A DNA stretch of 64,000 nt, taken from contig JAAONU010000009.1 in NCBI GenBank assembly GCA_012932295.1, positions 8,597,535-8,661,534 of the forward strand. Direction: 5' to 3'. Each line of letters starts with the position of its first letter. Position 1 is the first letter of the stretch. The stretch is from Cyclina sinensis. Lineage: Eukaryota; Mollusca; Bivalvia; Venerida; Veneridae. Under the pieces are notes generated by a model that saw only the letters and a list, made by a program, of their open reading frames with translations, made no database searches and was not told the origin of the DNA. Positions 11,664 through 22,960 of the stretch are shown one piece after another. The position numbers were made by a program, and so were the translations under genes.

Positions 11664-12380
11664 GGTATTTTATAAACTGTAGAATTCCAACAAGAAAATT
11701 TACCGCTTTACTTGATACAGGTTCCAACATAAGTATCCTTCAAAATCTGAGTATGAACTTCTACCAGCTAATATTAGACCTCAGTTACAACCTGTAAATA
11801 CACACATGATAACAGTAACAGGTGAAACATCACCTTTATATGGGAAAACAGTTGTACAGATAGATATAGGAGATCACATATTTAACCATGAGATATTAAT
11901 AGCTGATATACAGAATGAGGCAATATAAGGTAGATATTTCCTATATAAAAACAACTGTGATATCCTCCTGAGCCAAATGAAACTTATTGTGAATGGTCAG
12001 AAAATTGATTGTTTTATACATGAAGGAAACAAGAAACCCATGTGTACTAGAATTGCCACAACACAATACCTAGAAATTCCTCCCGAAACTGAAATTACTG
12101 TACAAGCAAGACCAATTGACTCATTTGACAGATATGAATCTTTCACTGTAGAAGGGAAGTTGGATTTCATTAACCGTACTGGTGTACTTGTAGGGAAAGT
12201 TTTAGTAGACCCTCATGAAGGTTACATTCCAGTGAGACTTGAAATGCCAGTAGAAAATGCTGAATCAATCTTCTCGATTGAAACCAAAGATAAAACTGAA
12301 GAAGTTCCATCTCATCTTTCTGGTGTATATAACCGATTTACCACCGAAATGATAAATGAACAAAAAGACAGATTCAAAAA
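11664..12380 (+). pseudogene. Gypsy protease and linker (broken)
   Basis: The aspartic protease active-site motif is present in TALLDTGSNISIL (about 11,704-11,742). A frame change follows at about 11,745, and a stop at 11,926 interrupts the second half. The linker toward RT is open at 11,977-12,387. Retropepsin-type protease normally matures Gag-Pol; this copy cannot produce an intact enzyme. Confidence 0.75.
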
Positions 12381-13300
12381 ATGTTAATCAAGAATCAGGA
12401 TATATTTTCAAGAAGTGCTACAAACATAGGCTCAACTGACCTTGTACAATACACAATTGATACAGGCGAGAGCCAACCTGTCAGAACACCTCCTTATAGA
12501 TTACCTATAGAGAAACGTCAGGTTGCAACACAAGAAATAAACAAATTGTTAAAACAGTGCATAACTGAACATGCAGTTCACCCTGGCTTTCACCTATAAT
12601 CTTAGTTCCAAAACCAGATAGAAGTACTAGAGTTGTGGTCGATTACAGGACAATTAAAAGTAAGATAAAATATGATAGTCATCCCTTACTGAGGATAGAT
12701 ACTTGTTAAGAAGCCTTAGCAAACAATCAGTATTTAAGTTCCCTTGATATGAAACAAGCATTTCATCAAATAGGCATAGCAGAAACAGACTGACTAAAAA
12801 CAGCCTTCTCATTTGGCTCAAATTCATACATGTATACCAGAATGCCATTTGGTTTAAGCACATGCCCGGCAGTATTTGAAAGACTTATGGAAAAAGTTCT
12901 TTCAGGTACAAGCATATAAAATATGTCTCATTTATGTTTATGACTTACTTTGCTACAGCAAAACTTTTGATGAACATCTACAACACTTAGATGAAATGTT
13001 CGAGCGGATCCGTAAAGCAAATTTGAAACTTAGTCCAAAGAAATGCAATTTCTTTCAGAGAACCATAACATTTTTAGGTCATCAGCTAACCAAGGAAGGT
13101 ATCAGCCCATGTCCTGAAAAAATAAAAGCAGTTAAAGATTGGCCAACTCCAAAAAGTATCCGAGAAGTATGTGCCATAGTGGGTTTAGCTTCATTTTACA
13201 GAAAAATGATACATAAATTTGCCGAGATAGCTAAGCCACTACACAGACTCACAAAAAAAGGTAAACAATTTTAATGGGATGAAGAATGCCAGAATTGATT
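12381..13300 (+). pseudogene. Gypsy reverse transcriptase (broken)
   Basis: The RT order is visible across frames: a primer-grip-side motif near 12,605 (LVPKPDRSTRVVVDY), catalytic block A in YLSSLDMKQAFHQIGIAETD, block B in MPFGLSTCPAVFERLM, then block C. Stops lie at about 12,705 and 12,792, with a frame change near 12,920. In block C the expected YVDD reads YVYD (LIYVYDLLCYS), so one catalytic Asp is gone. The thumb/connection region (FLGHQLTKEGISPCPEKI) is well kept to 13,274. Confidence 0.85.
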
Positions 13301-13740
13301 CCAGAAACTCAAAGATTCATTGACCAGTGCCCAAGTTCTTGCCTATATCCAATGCAAGGAGAACCTTACTCACTTGAATGTGACGCAAGTAAATTTTCTA
13401 TAGGTTCTGTACTTAACCAAGTTCAAAATGGACAACAAAAAGTAATAGCGTACTATTCCAGATGCCTGACAAAAACAGAAAGGAACTATTGTACAACTAG
13501 GAGAGAACTTTTAAGTGTTATTTGTTCAATTCGTCATTTTCATTATTTCCTCTTTGGTGCACACTTTGAAGTTGTTACAGACCATGGTAGCCTAATATGG
13601 CTCATGAATTTTAATAAGAACTGTGATGGTCAACTAGCCAGATGGTTAGAACTTTTAGGCCAGTATGATTTTACTATAAGGTATAGACCGGGAAAAATAT
13701 CACTTAACAGTGATGCCTTGAGCCGAAGGCCATGTACTGC
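13301..13740 (+). pseudogene. Gypsy RNase H (broken upstream, domain open)
   Basis: The retroelement RNase H domain is recognisable by LECDASKFSIGSVL, YYSRCLTKTERNY, TRRELLSVI and VVTDHGSLIWL, ending RYRPGKISLNSDALSRR, the typical boundary before integrase. The domain is open within 13,286-13,945 but is separated from RT by a stop and a frameshift (13,272-13,345). Confidence 0.85.
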
Positions 13741-13945
13741 CGAAAGGTGTAAGTACTGTACTCGTACTGAAGAATTTTACCTAGATAGTTGTGACAATGT
13801 TATGTCTAATATGAAAACTCAAGGACCTGAAGATATAAGTGTATCAAAAATAGAAGTAGTCTCTTCCACAAGACAAGCTGACCAAACACCAGGCTGTAGT
13901 TCAGAAGATGTTAGTGTTAAAAACTTACAAGCAAGACCTTTCTGA

Positions 13946-14130
13946 ATTTCAGGATAATGACATTAAGTGTCACAAATTAAACAGTGGGTCAGAGAAAACC
14001 AAAAACCACTTTGGCAGGATATTGCAAAATATTATCAAGAAGTCAAATATTACTGGCAGAATATTATTATTATATTATTATTATTATTAATATTATTGAC
14101 AGACTTAAACTTGTAGATAATCAACTTTGT
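13946..14130. repeat. Inter-domain segment with (ATT)n run
   Basis: Contains a short TTA/ATT microsatellite at about 14,062-14,095 inside the RNase H-integrase linker of the dead element. Nothing else recognisable. Confidence 0.6.
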
Positions 14131-15209
14131 ATTTCAGAAGGCCTAAATTTATAGAAGGCAAGTCAAACTCTTCGAATAATATCTCAAAAGCTAAAGAAAG
14201 AAGTATTCCACCAACTACACTGTACTATCACTGCCGGTCACTTAGGTGTAAAGAAAACCACTAATAAAGTCTTACAAAGTTTTTTTCTGGCTTTAATTAA
14301 GACAGGACATTGAATACTGGAGTAAAACTTGTGACCAATGTGCCAGGCGAAAACCACCACCACGTCATGCAAAGGCACCTATGAAACAATATAATGTAGG
14401 AATGCCATTAGAAAGAATAGCTAAAGATATACAAGGATAGTACCCAAAATCTAGACATGGTAATAAATATATCCTAGTTGTAGGTGACTATTTTACAAAT
14501 GGTTAGTTGACATACCCTTAAAGAATGTTAAAGCAGATTATTTAGCCAAAAAGCAAATGAACCGATTCATTGCTATTTTTGGTGTTCCACTTGAGTAACA
14601 TAGTGACCAGGGTTCAACCTTTGAATCTCAAGTTTTTTCAAGAAACATGTAGGATATTAGGTATCAAAAAGACCCGAACCACAAAAGGCAGACCATGCAA
14701 TAAGTGATGGAATGATTGAACGAGGCAATCGCACCATAGAAAATATGTTATCAGCATATGTGAATGGTAATCAAAGTGACTGGTGCGAACACTAACCTTT
14801 ACTTATGTTAGCATACAGAAGCAGTGTACATAGACCTGTAGAAGAACCAAAAGATCAAACTATAGATTATGTGTATGAGTTAGAAGACAAACTATCCAAT
14901 ATTCATGACATAGCTAGATCAAACCTAGATGTGTCCAGTTTTCAGATGAAGAGACTCTATGACAGAGTCACTTACTCAATTCCCTATGAGGAAGGTGATA
15001 CAGTATGGTATCATGACCCTAAGAGAATGAGAGGTAAAAATCCAAAACTTCAAAGGCCATGGGTTGGACCAATGATCATCACAAAGAAAATCAATGACTG
15101 TGTATACAAAATTCAACAAGAACCTACCTCAACACCAAAAGTAGTACATCATGACAGACTTAAACTTTACCAGGTAAATAACAAATCAGAATGGCTTAAA
15201 GAGAAATAA
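14131..15209 (+). pseudogene. Gypsy integrase (broken)
   Basis: The N-terminal zinc region is seen as TAGHLGVKKTTNKVL and CDQCARRKPPPRHAKAP. Catalytic-core pieces follow (ILVVGDYFT, then KWLVDIPLKNVKA, then HSDQGSTFESQVF with the second Asp). At least four stops and three frameshifts lie between 14,300 and 14,800. The C-terminal 134 codons (14,805-15,209) are open and end in a GPY/F-like region (RPWVGPMIITKKIND) and VVHHDRLKLY. Confidence 0.85.
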
Positions 15210-15544
15210 TAATTCTTTACCTCTATTTTATATTTTAAGGTCAATTCCAAGTAGAAACAAAAGTCAAACCATACTTGTTCAGTTCCGAGATTTTATCCAG
15301 ATGAGATGTAGTCTACAATACCATGAAGATAAAGTCTGAACCATCTTAGTCTACTTCCGAACAACCACAGAATCTGAAAAAAATAAAAATAAAATAAAGA
15401 TGGAAGAAAGAAAGTGAAATTAATCTATCATGATTCTTATTTTCACAGATACCTCAGGAAGATGATAAACTTAAACTACCAGAATGATAACATGATAAGA
15501 ACAAAATAAGAATACAGAAGTTAAACAAACATACCGAACAAATT

Positions 15545-16580
15545 TTGGTTTATTTTCAGAACTTCTTCAGATATCTATGCAAAATATGTACCAATCCAGT
15601 CAAATCATTTATGCACAGTCATGACTGTAGACGCCATGTTATTTCTTTCCATTATGGTTTTACTTACAAGTGCACAACATGTGGCAGAACCATGAACAGG
15701 AAACCTGAAAAAAAGACAACACATTTGTTCAGTTGAACAACCTGACTTTGTTTTATTTCATAGAGAAAGTGGATTAAGTGTAATAGAAGCAATTAGAAAA
15801 CAACAACAATTAGCACCAGAAATTAGAGAGTGTATTGAAGAAGAAATAAATTTATGTGCTAAAAAGCCAATCTCACCTATAATAGACTCAGTATTAAGAA
15901 AACTTCATGTGCCCAAAATGTCAACTTACCAACTGAAGAAACCAAAAGTCCTAAAATCTCTAGAACTCCATCAAGATCAACTGCCTGAAATTAAGACAAA
16001 TGAATTAGAACATATACTAAATGAGTTTGAAGCTTTTGGAACAAGGGACAGTTCAGTTAAACCCTACACAGCAACTATCCTCAATGGAAATGAAATAGAG
16101 AATCCAGGAACTTTATATGACACTTTGGGAAGGGTAACCCCAGACAGAATTGTGACAGTTAAGGACAAACAGATACATAATGAAGAACAGAAAACAGAAC
16201 TTAAACCTATCCAAGAAGAAACTGATGAATTATCCGATAAAATTAAACTGGCTATTGATAGTATGCGACCAAAAATAACACTACTTCAACAATGGCAAAG
16301 TGATAAAATCGCGTTATGTGTCGGTGGCAAACGTTTTGACACCACAAGAACCACTCTGACGAAGGAACCTACATCATTGATCTCTATCCCTTGTGGGTTA
16401 TATAATGTGTACAAAGAACCCAAAGTCATTATTGACAGAGATCCATCACATTTCAAATTCATTCCCAATTATCTAAGATATGACTGTGACATGCCCTAAG
16501 GATGTTTGCCCAATGATCTACAGGTGTTACATGAACTTAAACAAGCAGCAGAATTTTATATCTTACCAAATAACTATTGA
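15545..16580 (+). pseudogene. Extra Gypsy ORF: C2H2 zinc fingers plus KCTD-type BTB (T1) domain
   Basis: Same strand, after integrase and before the right LTR. The first part (15,545-15,736) reads YLCKICTNPV...DCRRHVISFH and then YKCTTCGRTMNRKPE. A frame shift in the A-run near 15,712 continues the second finger to its His. The frame is then open from about 15,720 through 16,496. The C-terminal part is a T1/BTB domain: IALCVGGKRFDTTRTTLT, VIIDRDPSHFKFIPNYLR, a TAA at 16,497-16,499, and in the same frame beyond it LPNDLQVLHELKQAAEFYIL to a stop at 16,578. T1 domains mediate tetramer or pentamer assembly in potassium channels and KCTD proteins. An acceptor-like TTTTCAG ends at 15,560, so it may have been spliced. 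It could instead be a host retrocopy inserted into the element. Confidence 0.8.
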
Positions 16581-17956
16581 TATGTGAGGAGAAGAGGTGT
16601 TAGTAATATCATATTAGTTATTTACTCATTAGTGTATCAGATCTTGACTTGAGATGTGTTAACAATATGATACAGACAGTTGTTGAAAAAAAATAAATAC
16701 TTGTATATGGATTTGACATTATGTATTTACTTTTCAATAAAAAAATGGTACGAAACAAAGATTAAATTTACATAGTATTACCTCTTAAACCACTTGACAC
16801 GTGTGTGTATATATATATATGGGTCGAATCTGAGCTAAATGTTCAGAGCTCTAGCAATACCAAATCAAGAGAATTGGCATGCCAAAATATAAAATACAAC
16901 CTATTCCCTGCTGTGTATCAACCCTATACATTGAGGGCAACAGGACGTTCAACCCCCATCCCGTGCCCTTGGATGAAATCCATAGGTGAGACCTAATCTC
17001 ATGCCCTTGGAATGAAGTTCCATAGGTGAGACATAACCCATTGCTGCTGCACATCAGCATAATTACTTATATCCAATGCAAGCAGATTCACTTGCTGTTA
17101 CAAACTCAAAAGTTATGACAAATCCCTAGAGCCTTCCCAGATAATGATATAATCAAAAATAACATGTTATTAACTGTTAACAGAACTACACTCAGTAAAA
17201 GTGAGTTACTTAATTCTGGGGTAAGATAACTGAATATGCAAATAATACAGTATCTGAAAAATTACATTGATATACCTTGGGGGTATCCATTATGGCCATT
17301 TTACTATGAAATATTTAATGACAGTATGATTTAATATTCATATTTGTTATTCTGTGTACACATTTATGTGTAGAACTATAAATCAACACAAACATTGATT
17401 GGCAGACATCCTCTGCGAGTGACAGTTGAGGCCGACAGACAATTGTATAGAGAGTTGGTGAACTAAAAGCCTTTGAGTTGCCAAGCAGTGCAAGCACATT
17501 TCATCCTCTTTACCATAAAGAAATAAATGTATGTAATATTAAAGATAAACTAAATGTTTATCTAGCTAAATGTATAAATGAATTACCGGTAGTATGCATG
17601 TTAAGTTACATTTTGAGTTTGAATGATTGAAACAGTATGACTGCCAGTTAACTTTATATTAAAATAAACATATGTATGTATGGAAATATATATCCTAAAA
17701 GCAATGCTACATGGTGAATGTTAATTTATTACTTGTTCTTTAATGGAATATATTCATTATATTGTTCTTGATGTCAAAATTACACTTTTAACATGTCAAC
17801 TAGAACCTGGTAACAGGTAGTCTAATTAACAGTTTATAGATTGTCATGAAAATATTTTAGAAAACGTTCATATACAAAATGAGTAACCAATGTCTCTTAC
17901 CTTAAATACTTACCTCAAACCTATTCAGGTACTGTATCTATCTGGTAGGGGTGCAA
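16581..17956. other. Gypsy 3' non-coding region
   Basis: No supportable gene. It contains a short TATATA run at 16,809-16,820 and a local direct repeat of CCCTTGGA...CCATAGGTGAGAC (16,967-17,030). It ends with the purine-rich tract at 17,943-17,956 that would prime plus-strand synthesis. Confidence 0.5.
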
Positions 17957-18171
17957 TGTAACGACAGAGCCATCATCATTTTGTATAATAAAAAATTGGG
18001 TGTTTGTTACCACGTCGCCACTTTAATTAGCTTACAGGTAAAGGTCGCGGATGGGACCGATATTGCAGCAGACAGTGCTGTGGATAGCTGAGTCTTATTA
18101 ATAAATAAATCTTATCAATCGATCCTCTCCTGAAGTATCCTATTTACCATGTAGTTTGACGGAGAAATACG
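17957..18171 (+). repeat. 3' LTR of Gypsy element
   Basis: Begins TGTAACGA right after a purine-rich tract, as a 3' LTR should. Oddly, it is followed by CACATTTGGCGACAATCG, which looks like an LTR end plus primer-binding site rather than a target duplication and host DNA. It may therefore also be the 5' LTR of a second, lost element. Confidence 0.75.
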
Positions 18172-18494
18172 ACACATTTGGCGACAATCGTAACAACTCG
18201 GCCTTTTCCGACAACTTCGTAAAAATACCTCGTATGTAAGTGTATAAATACACCAAATGGTAATTTGCCTCGGCTTTAATAAAATTATAAACAAACATGG
18301 CAGAATTCAAGCAGTGTTTGTCTTATAGATTAGAAAAAAAAATAAAAATTAATTTTAATTCAAAGAATGAACAGGTAGAGGCTTTGTGTACCAGCATAAT
18401 GGCGGCTTTAAATAGTTCTCTGTTTTCTTGGCTGTTTTTAAAATTTTGCCATAAATTGTGCGTTTTTTTTTTCTTAAATCATTTTGCTTGTACT
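18172..18494. other. Unassigned segment right of Gypsy LTR
   Basis: Begins with a primer-binding-site-like TGGCGAC. An ATG-led open frame (18,297-18,617) has no recognisable domain and runs into the Tc1 terminal repeat, so I do not call it a gene. Confidence 0.4.
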
Positions 18495-19060
18495 ACACTC
18501 AACAAAAAAAATAAGGGTCAAGGACTTATAACAACAGTTCTTAAAGATATACCTTTTTTACTTGCTGAAATTTATATCCAACAAAAATTAATTATATCTG
18601 TGACCAGTTTAAACTAAAAGTAACATGTGTTTCACAAACACAGTAGCACGATTGATGCTCAAAGACAACCCATATCAGTTTTAAAGTGTTTGAGACTTGG
18701 TGGGTGGGGTAAACACAATGGCTTATCAGAAGAAATATGGAAACCAGTTAAATTTTAGAAACGGGTATGACCTCCTTGTGCTCGGATAACCTCTTTGACA
18801 CGGGTCTGGAAGCTGCATATGAGCTTTTTGATGCCCCTTTATAGTATTAGACCCATTCCTCAATAACGGAAGCAGCCAGCTCATTTGTGATAGACGGCTG
18901 ACGTTGTTGTGCGGAAACACGGCGCTGCAGCATGTCCCAAGCATGTTTTATTGGGTTCATATCTGAAGACCTAGCTGGCCATTCTATACGTTCAAGACAG
19001 CACTGAATGTTTTGAACATGGTCATGGAGTCAAGAAATTAGGTTCTGTTGACTTCTGTGT
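18495..19060 (-). mobile_element. Tc1-like transposon remnant
   Basis: The left end shows TA then CACTCAACAAAAAAAATAAG, a typical Tc1-type terminal sequence. Inside, the minus strand encodes the end of a Tc1 transposase. No matching right terminal repeat was found; the element seems truncated near 19,060, where dispersed-repeat DNA begins. Confidence 0.7.
18758..19040 (-). pseudogene. Tc1-like transposase, 3' fragment
   Basis: Minus-strand reading gives SSDMNPIKHAWDMLQRRV, the region of the third catalytic residue of the DD34E triad. The usual Glu of NPIE is Lys here, so the site is dead. A stop follows after EEWV, and a shifted frame then carries the family C-terminus ending RAQGGHTRF. Upstream transposase is absent. 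Confidence 0.8.
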
Positions 19061-20790
19061 TGTCAGTATAATTGCATTTAAGACGGCAATATATATTAGC
19101 AGTATTATTTTTTATACATTTCAGGTTATTTATCTACCGTTTAAACATCTTAATTATTTGCTCACATGATTTTGTTACTTTTATATGAACAGTTTACTTA
19201 CACAAAAAATAAATTTGATTTCTGTGTTTCTCTTGACTTGGATATAAGCTATTGTCAAGTATTTCAGTTTAACAGAGATCACACTGGTATTTCCTCTATT
19301 TTTAGCTCATTTATTAAGAAAACCTCAAGCTATTATGATCGGTAGGTATCTTCGTTGTCGTGCAAAAACTTTGATGTACCCCGTTACAGAAACACTGAAA
19401 GGTATCACCACAAAACATGAAACACTTGCTTGTAATGAAAATGTGCAGTTGTAAGACAATGGGCATTGTTCTGAAATATATTTTTGTAGTTAAGCCCCTA
19501 TTTAACTTAGATTTTTTTGTCAAAATTGGTTGTTAAGTGGAATGGTTTTAGAAAATTTTGAAAACTCTCATAAATATTGTACTCATTCTTGGCATACTTG
19601 CTACTGGGGACAAGGCACATCTGGACCACAGGAAACATTAGTAAGTAATCAATGTTTCTAGAGTTATGCCCTTTTTCAAATGGAAAATAATTAAACTTTT
19701 GTATAAATACTAATATCTTGAACATTTACAATCACACAAATATTCATCTTAAGTGAAATGCATAACAGCAGTTATTGAATAGCACCATAACCTTCTTGAA
19801 ATTAATTTTATAAAGTCGTTGCTCTTACTAACAAGCATTGGCACCGCATGCGATGCTCTTATTAGAGTCTCAAATGACAATAGTGTCTCCCGTCACATCT
19901 GTACGTCACAAGTCAGAATATATACTTGAGGGATTGAGTTTATACTTTAGGTAGCACACAACAGTTTTTTGCGAAACTGTGGCTTTGTGCCCTGAGAAAA
20001 TTAGAGCCGAGAGGTATTTTGTGGAACTAAACCTAGCACTGTAGTTGTAATTACTTCTGAATATTATATTTGACCTTTGGAGAATTTTTGTGAATGGTTT
20101 ATGAATATTTTAATGCGAATCTACACTGCTGGTGCAGCTTTACCAAAGAATTGGCAGGCATTTTGTGATCATGTGACTCACAGCTGTTTTTGCATGGCGG
20201 ATTGAAGCAAATTTCAAGGGGGTAAACACATATAACAATAGCAAGAAATTGGCAAGGATGGTACAGGGTGTCCTGGTTATTTTTAAAATACTGTGGGAGT
20301 ACAGACTGCAGATATGGTGTAAATTGGACATTATGGTTTTGGTTTACATGGTTATTCACTGTCAAAATGTTGGGAATTGGGGCTCGGAGAAGCGTGAAAT
20401 TTGTTGCTCTAAGTTCAAATTGCTATTGCTTGATAGTGCATTAGATTAAGTTACAGCATAATTTTCTTGTCTGTATTTGTTGTAGATGTTAATATGCTTA
20501 AAATGTGATATTTGTTTATTTTCAGATTCTTTCACTTTTTTCGGTACAGAAGTTTGTGTAGAGAGGGGTGTCGTGTGTCGGACTGAGAGCACTAAAAACT
20601 GTTGTTTGCCACCTTATACAATGGTCACACTTATGTGACAAGGAAGTCCGAACAAAGACTCTACCTTGGCTTATTTAGGGACTATCTCCATTACTTTTAT
20701 GTTAAAATTATGCTTTTCTAGAGCATGTCTAAAAAAGCAATTGAAGAAATTGATAAGATTCTTATCACATGGGTGCAGTGACAAAGAACA
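19040..20790 (+). repeat. Dispersed repeat R1, copy A
   Basis: Matches 34,930-36,140 in inverted orientation, with insertions. Shared landmarks include the ATTAGAGTCTCAAATGACAA segment (19,861), the CTTGGCATACTTGCTACTGG segment (19,589) and the CCATGTGATAAGAATC-type segment near 20,770. Non-coding; open frames here are short and unconserved. Function unknown. Confidence 0.7.
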
Positions 20791-21148
20791 AACATTTTAA
20801 CTTTCGCTTCTGACAGTACTCTCTGCACTTTGATTCTATGAAATATAGGGGCTTTAAATTTGAATTAGATTTTAGATATTTAAATTTGCAACGATAATCC
20901 AACAATTTTTTATTGAGTTTTAACAAGAAATATTATTGAAAGGAGAAATTACTCAAATAGTTTCAATTATAATCAGTTCGTTCTTCAACACACATGCACA
21001 CCTTCAGACATAACCACAGCGTAAATAACTCAGTTATTTGGAAAAAGTTCTTAAAGCAAATCGTTTATTTCTTTATCAATACTAAAAAACGAAAAGAGAT
21101 AAATTTCTACTGTTGATAGGTTCAATTATACAAATTAGTAAAGACGTA

Positions 21149-22960
21149 AGTTTATAACATTAAACTGTTATATTATGCAGTAACATCAGAAGTGTTTAAC
21201 ATTTAACTGTTATTTTATGCAGTAACATCATAAGTTTTTAACATTAAACTGTTATTTTATGCAGTAACATCAGAAGTGTTTAACATTAAACTGTTATTTA
21301 TGCAGTAACTTCAGAAGTGTTTAACATTAAACTGTTATTTTATGCAGTAACATCAGAGGTGTTTAACATGAAACTGTTATATCATGCAGTAACATCAGAA
21401 GTGTTATCATTAAACTGTTATCTTATGCAGTAACATCAGAAGTTTTTAACATTAAACTGTTATTTTATGCAGTAACTTCAGAAGTGTTTAACATTAAACT
21501 GTTATTTTATGCAGAAACATCAGAAGTGTTTAATATTAAACTGTTTTTTTATGCAGAAACATTAGAAGTTTTTAACATTAAACTGTTATTTTATGCATTA
21601 ACATCAGAAGTTTTTAACATAAAACTGTTATATTAGCAGTAACATCAGAAGTGTTTAACATTTAACTGTTATTTTATGCAGTAACATCATAAGTTTTTAA
21701 CATTAAACTGTTATTTTATGCAGTAACATCAGAAGTGTTTAACATTAAACTGTTATTTATGCAGTAACTTCAGAAGTGTTTAACATTAAACTGTTATTTT
21801 ATGCAGTAACATCAGAGGTGTTTAACATGAAACTGTTATATCATGCAGTAACATCAGAAGTGTTATCATTAAACTGTTATCTTATGCAGTAACATCAGAA
21901 GTTTTTAACATTAAACTGTTATTTTATGCAGTAACTTCAGAAGTGTTTAATATTAAACTGTTATTTTATGCAGAAACATCAGAAGTGTTTAATATTAAAC
22001 TGTTTTTTTATGCAGAAACATTAGAAGTTTTTAACATTAAACTGTTTTTTTATGCAGAAACATTAGAAGTTTTTAACATTAAACTGTTATTTTATGCAGT
22101 AACTTCAGAAGTGTTTAACATTAAACTGTTATTTTATGCAGTAACTTCAGAAGTGTTTAACATCAAACTGTTATTTTATGCAGTAACATCAAAAGTTTTT
22201 AACATTTAACTGTTATTTTATGCAATAACTTCAAAAGTGTTCAACATTAAACTGTTATTTTATGCAGTAATTTCAGAGGTGTTTAACATTAAACTGTTAT
22301 TTTATGCAGTAACATCGATGAGTTTAATATTAAACTGTTATTTAATGCAGTAACTTCAGAAGTGTTCAACATTTAACTGTTTTTTTATGCAGTAACATCA
22401 GAGGTGTTTAACATTAAACTGTTATTTTATGCAGTAACATTAGAGGTGTTTAACATTAAACTGTTATTTTATGCAGTAACATCAGAGGTGTTCAACATTA
22501 AACTGTTATTTTATGCAGTAACTTCAGGGGTGTTTAACATTAAACTGTTATTTTATGCAGTAACATCAGAAGTGTTTAACATTAAACTGTTACTTTATGC
22601 AGTACCATCAGAAGTGTTTAACATTAAACTGTTATTTTATGCAGTAACATCAGAAGTGTTTACCATTAAACTGTTACTTTATGCAGTACCATCAGAAGTG
22701 TTTAACATTAAACTGTTATTTTATGCAGTACCATCAGAAGTGTTTAACATTAAACTGTTATTTTATGCAGTAACATCAGAAGTGTTCACCATTAAACTGT
22801 TACTTTATGCAGTACCATCAGAAGTGTTTAACATTAAACTGTTATTTTATGCAGTACCATCAGAAGTGTTTAACATTAAACTGTTATTTTATGCAGTAAC
22901 ATCAGAAGTGTTTAACATTAAACTGTTATTTAATGCAGAACCATCAGAAGTTTTAAGATA
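21149..22960 (+). repeat. 42-bp tandem array (about 43 units)
   Basis: The unit is TTTAACATTAAACTGTTATT followed by TTATGCAGTAACATCAGAAG and two more bases. Because 42 is divisible by 3, the array opens periodic frames of 14 residues (VFNIKLLFYAVTSE), which are spurious. An internal block at about 21,187-21,560 is repeated almost exactly at about 21,647-22,010, showing a multi-unit duplication. Copy 2 has one unit at 47,470-47,512. Confidence 0.95.

Larger units (their letters stand above)
9142..18172 (+). mobile_element. Decayed Ty3/Gypsy LTR retrotransposon with an extra 3' ORF
   Basis: A roughly 9.0-kb element on the + strand: LTR (9,142), long leader, gag, protease, reverse transcriptase, RNase H, integrase, an additional zinc-finger/BTB reading frame, and an LTR at 17,957. 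The order protease-RT-RNase H-integrase is that of Ty3/Gypsy. All frames have multiple stops and frameshifts, and the RT catalytic aspartate is lost. A purine-rich tract (GGTAGGGGTGCAA) directly precedes the right LTR. The two LTRs differ at roughly 12 of 214 aligned sites, so the insertion is not recent. It entered at or inside the satellite array: the left boundary is satellite, the right is not. Confidence 0.9.

Noticed and set aside
15545..16580. A stand-alone host KCTD gene
   Set aside because: Not fully excluded, but it lies between integrase and LTR on the same strand, without introns inside the T1 domain, and is decayed like the element.
18297..18617. 106-codon ORF beginning MAEFKQCLSY, briefly considered a helicase-like gene start
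   Set aside because: Only a few residues resemble a known N-terminus, no nucleotide-binding motif follows, and the ORF runs across a Tc1 terminal repeat.
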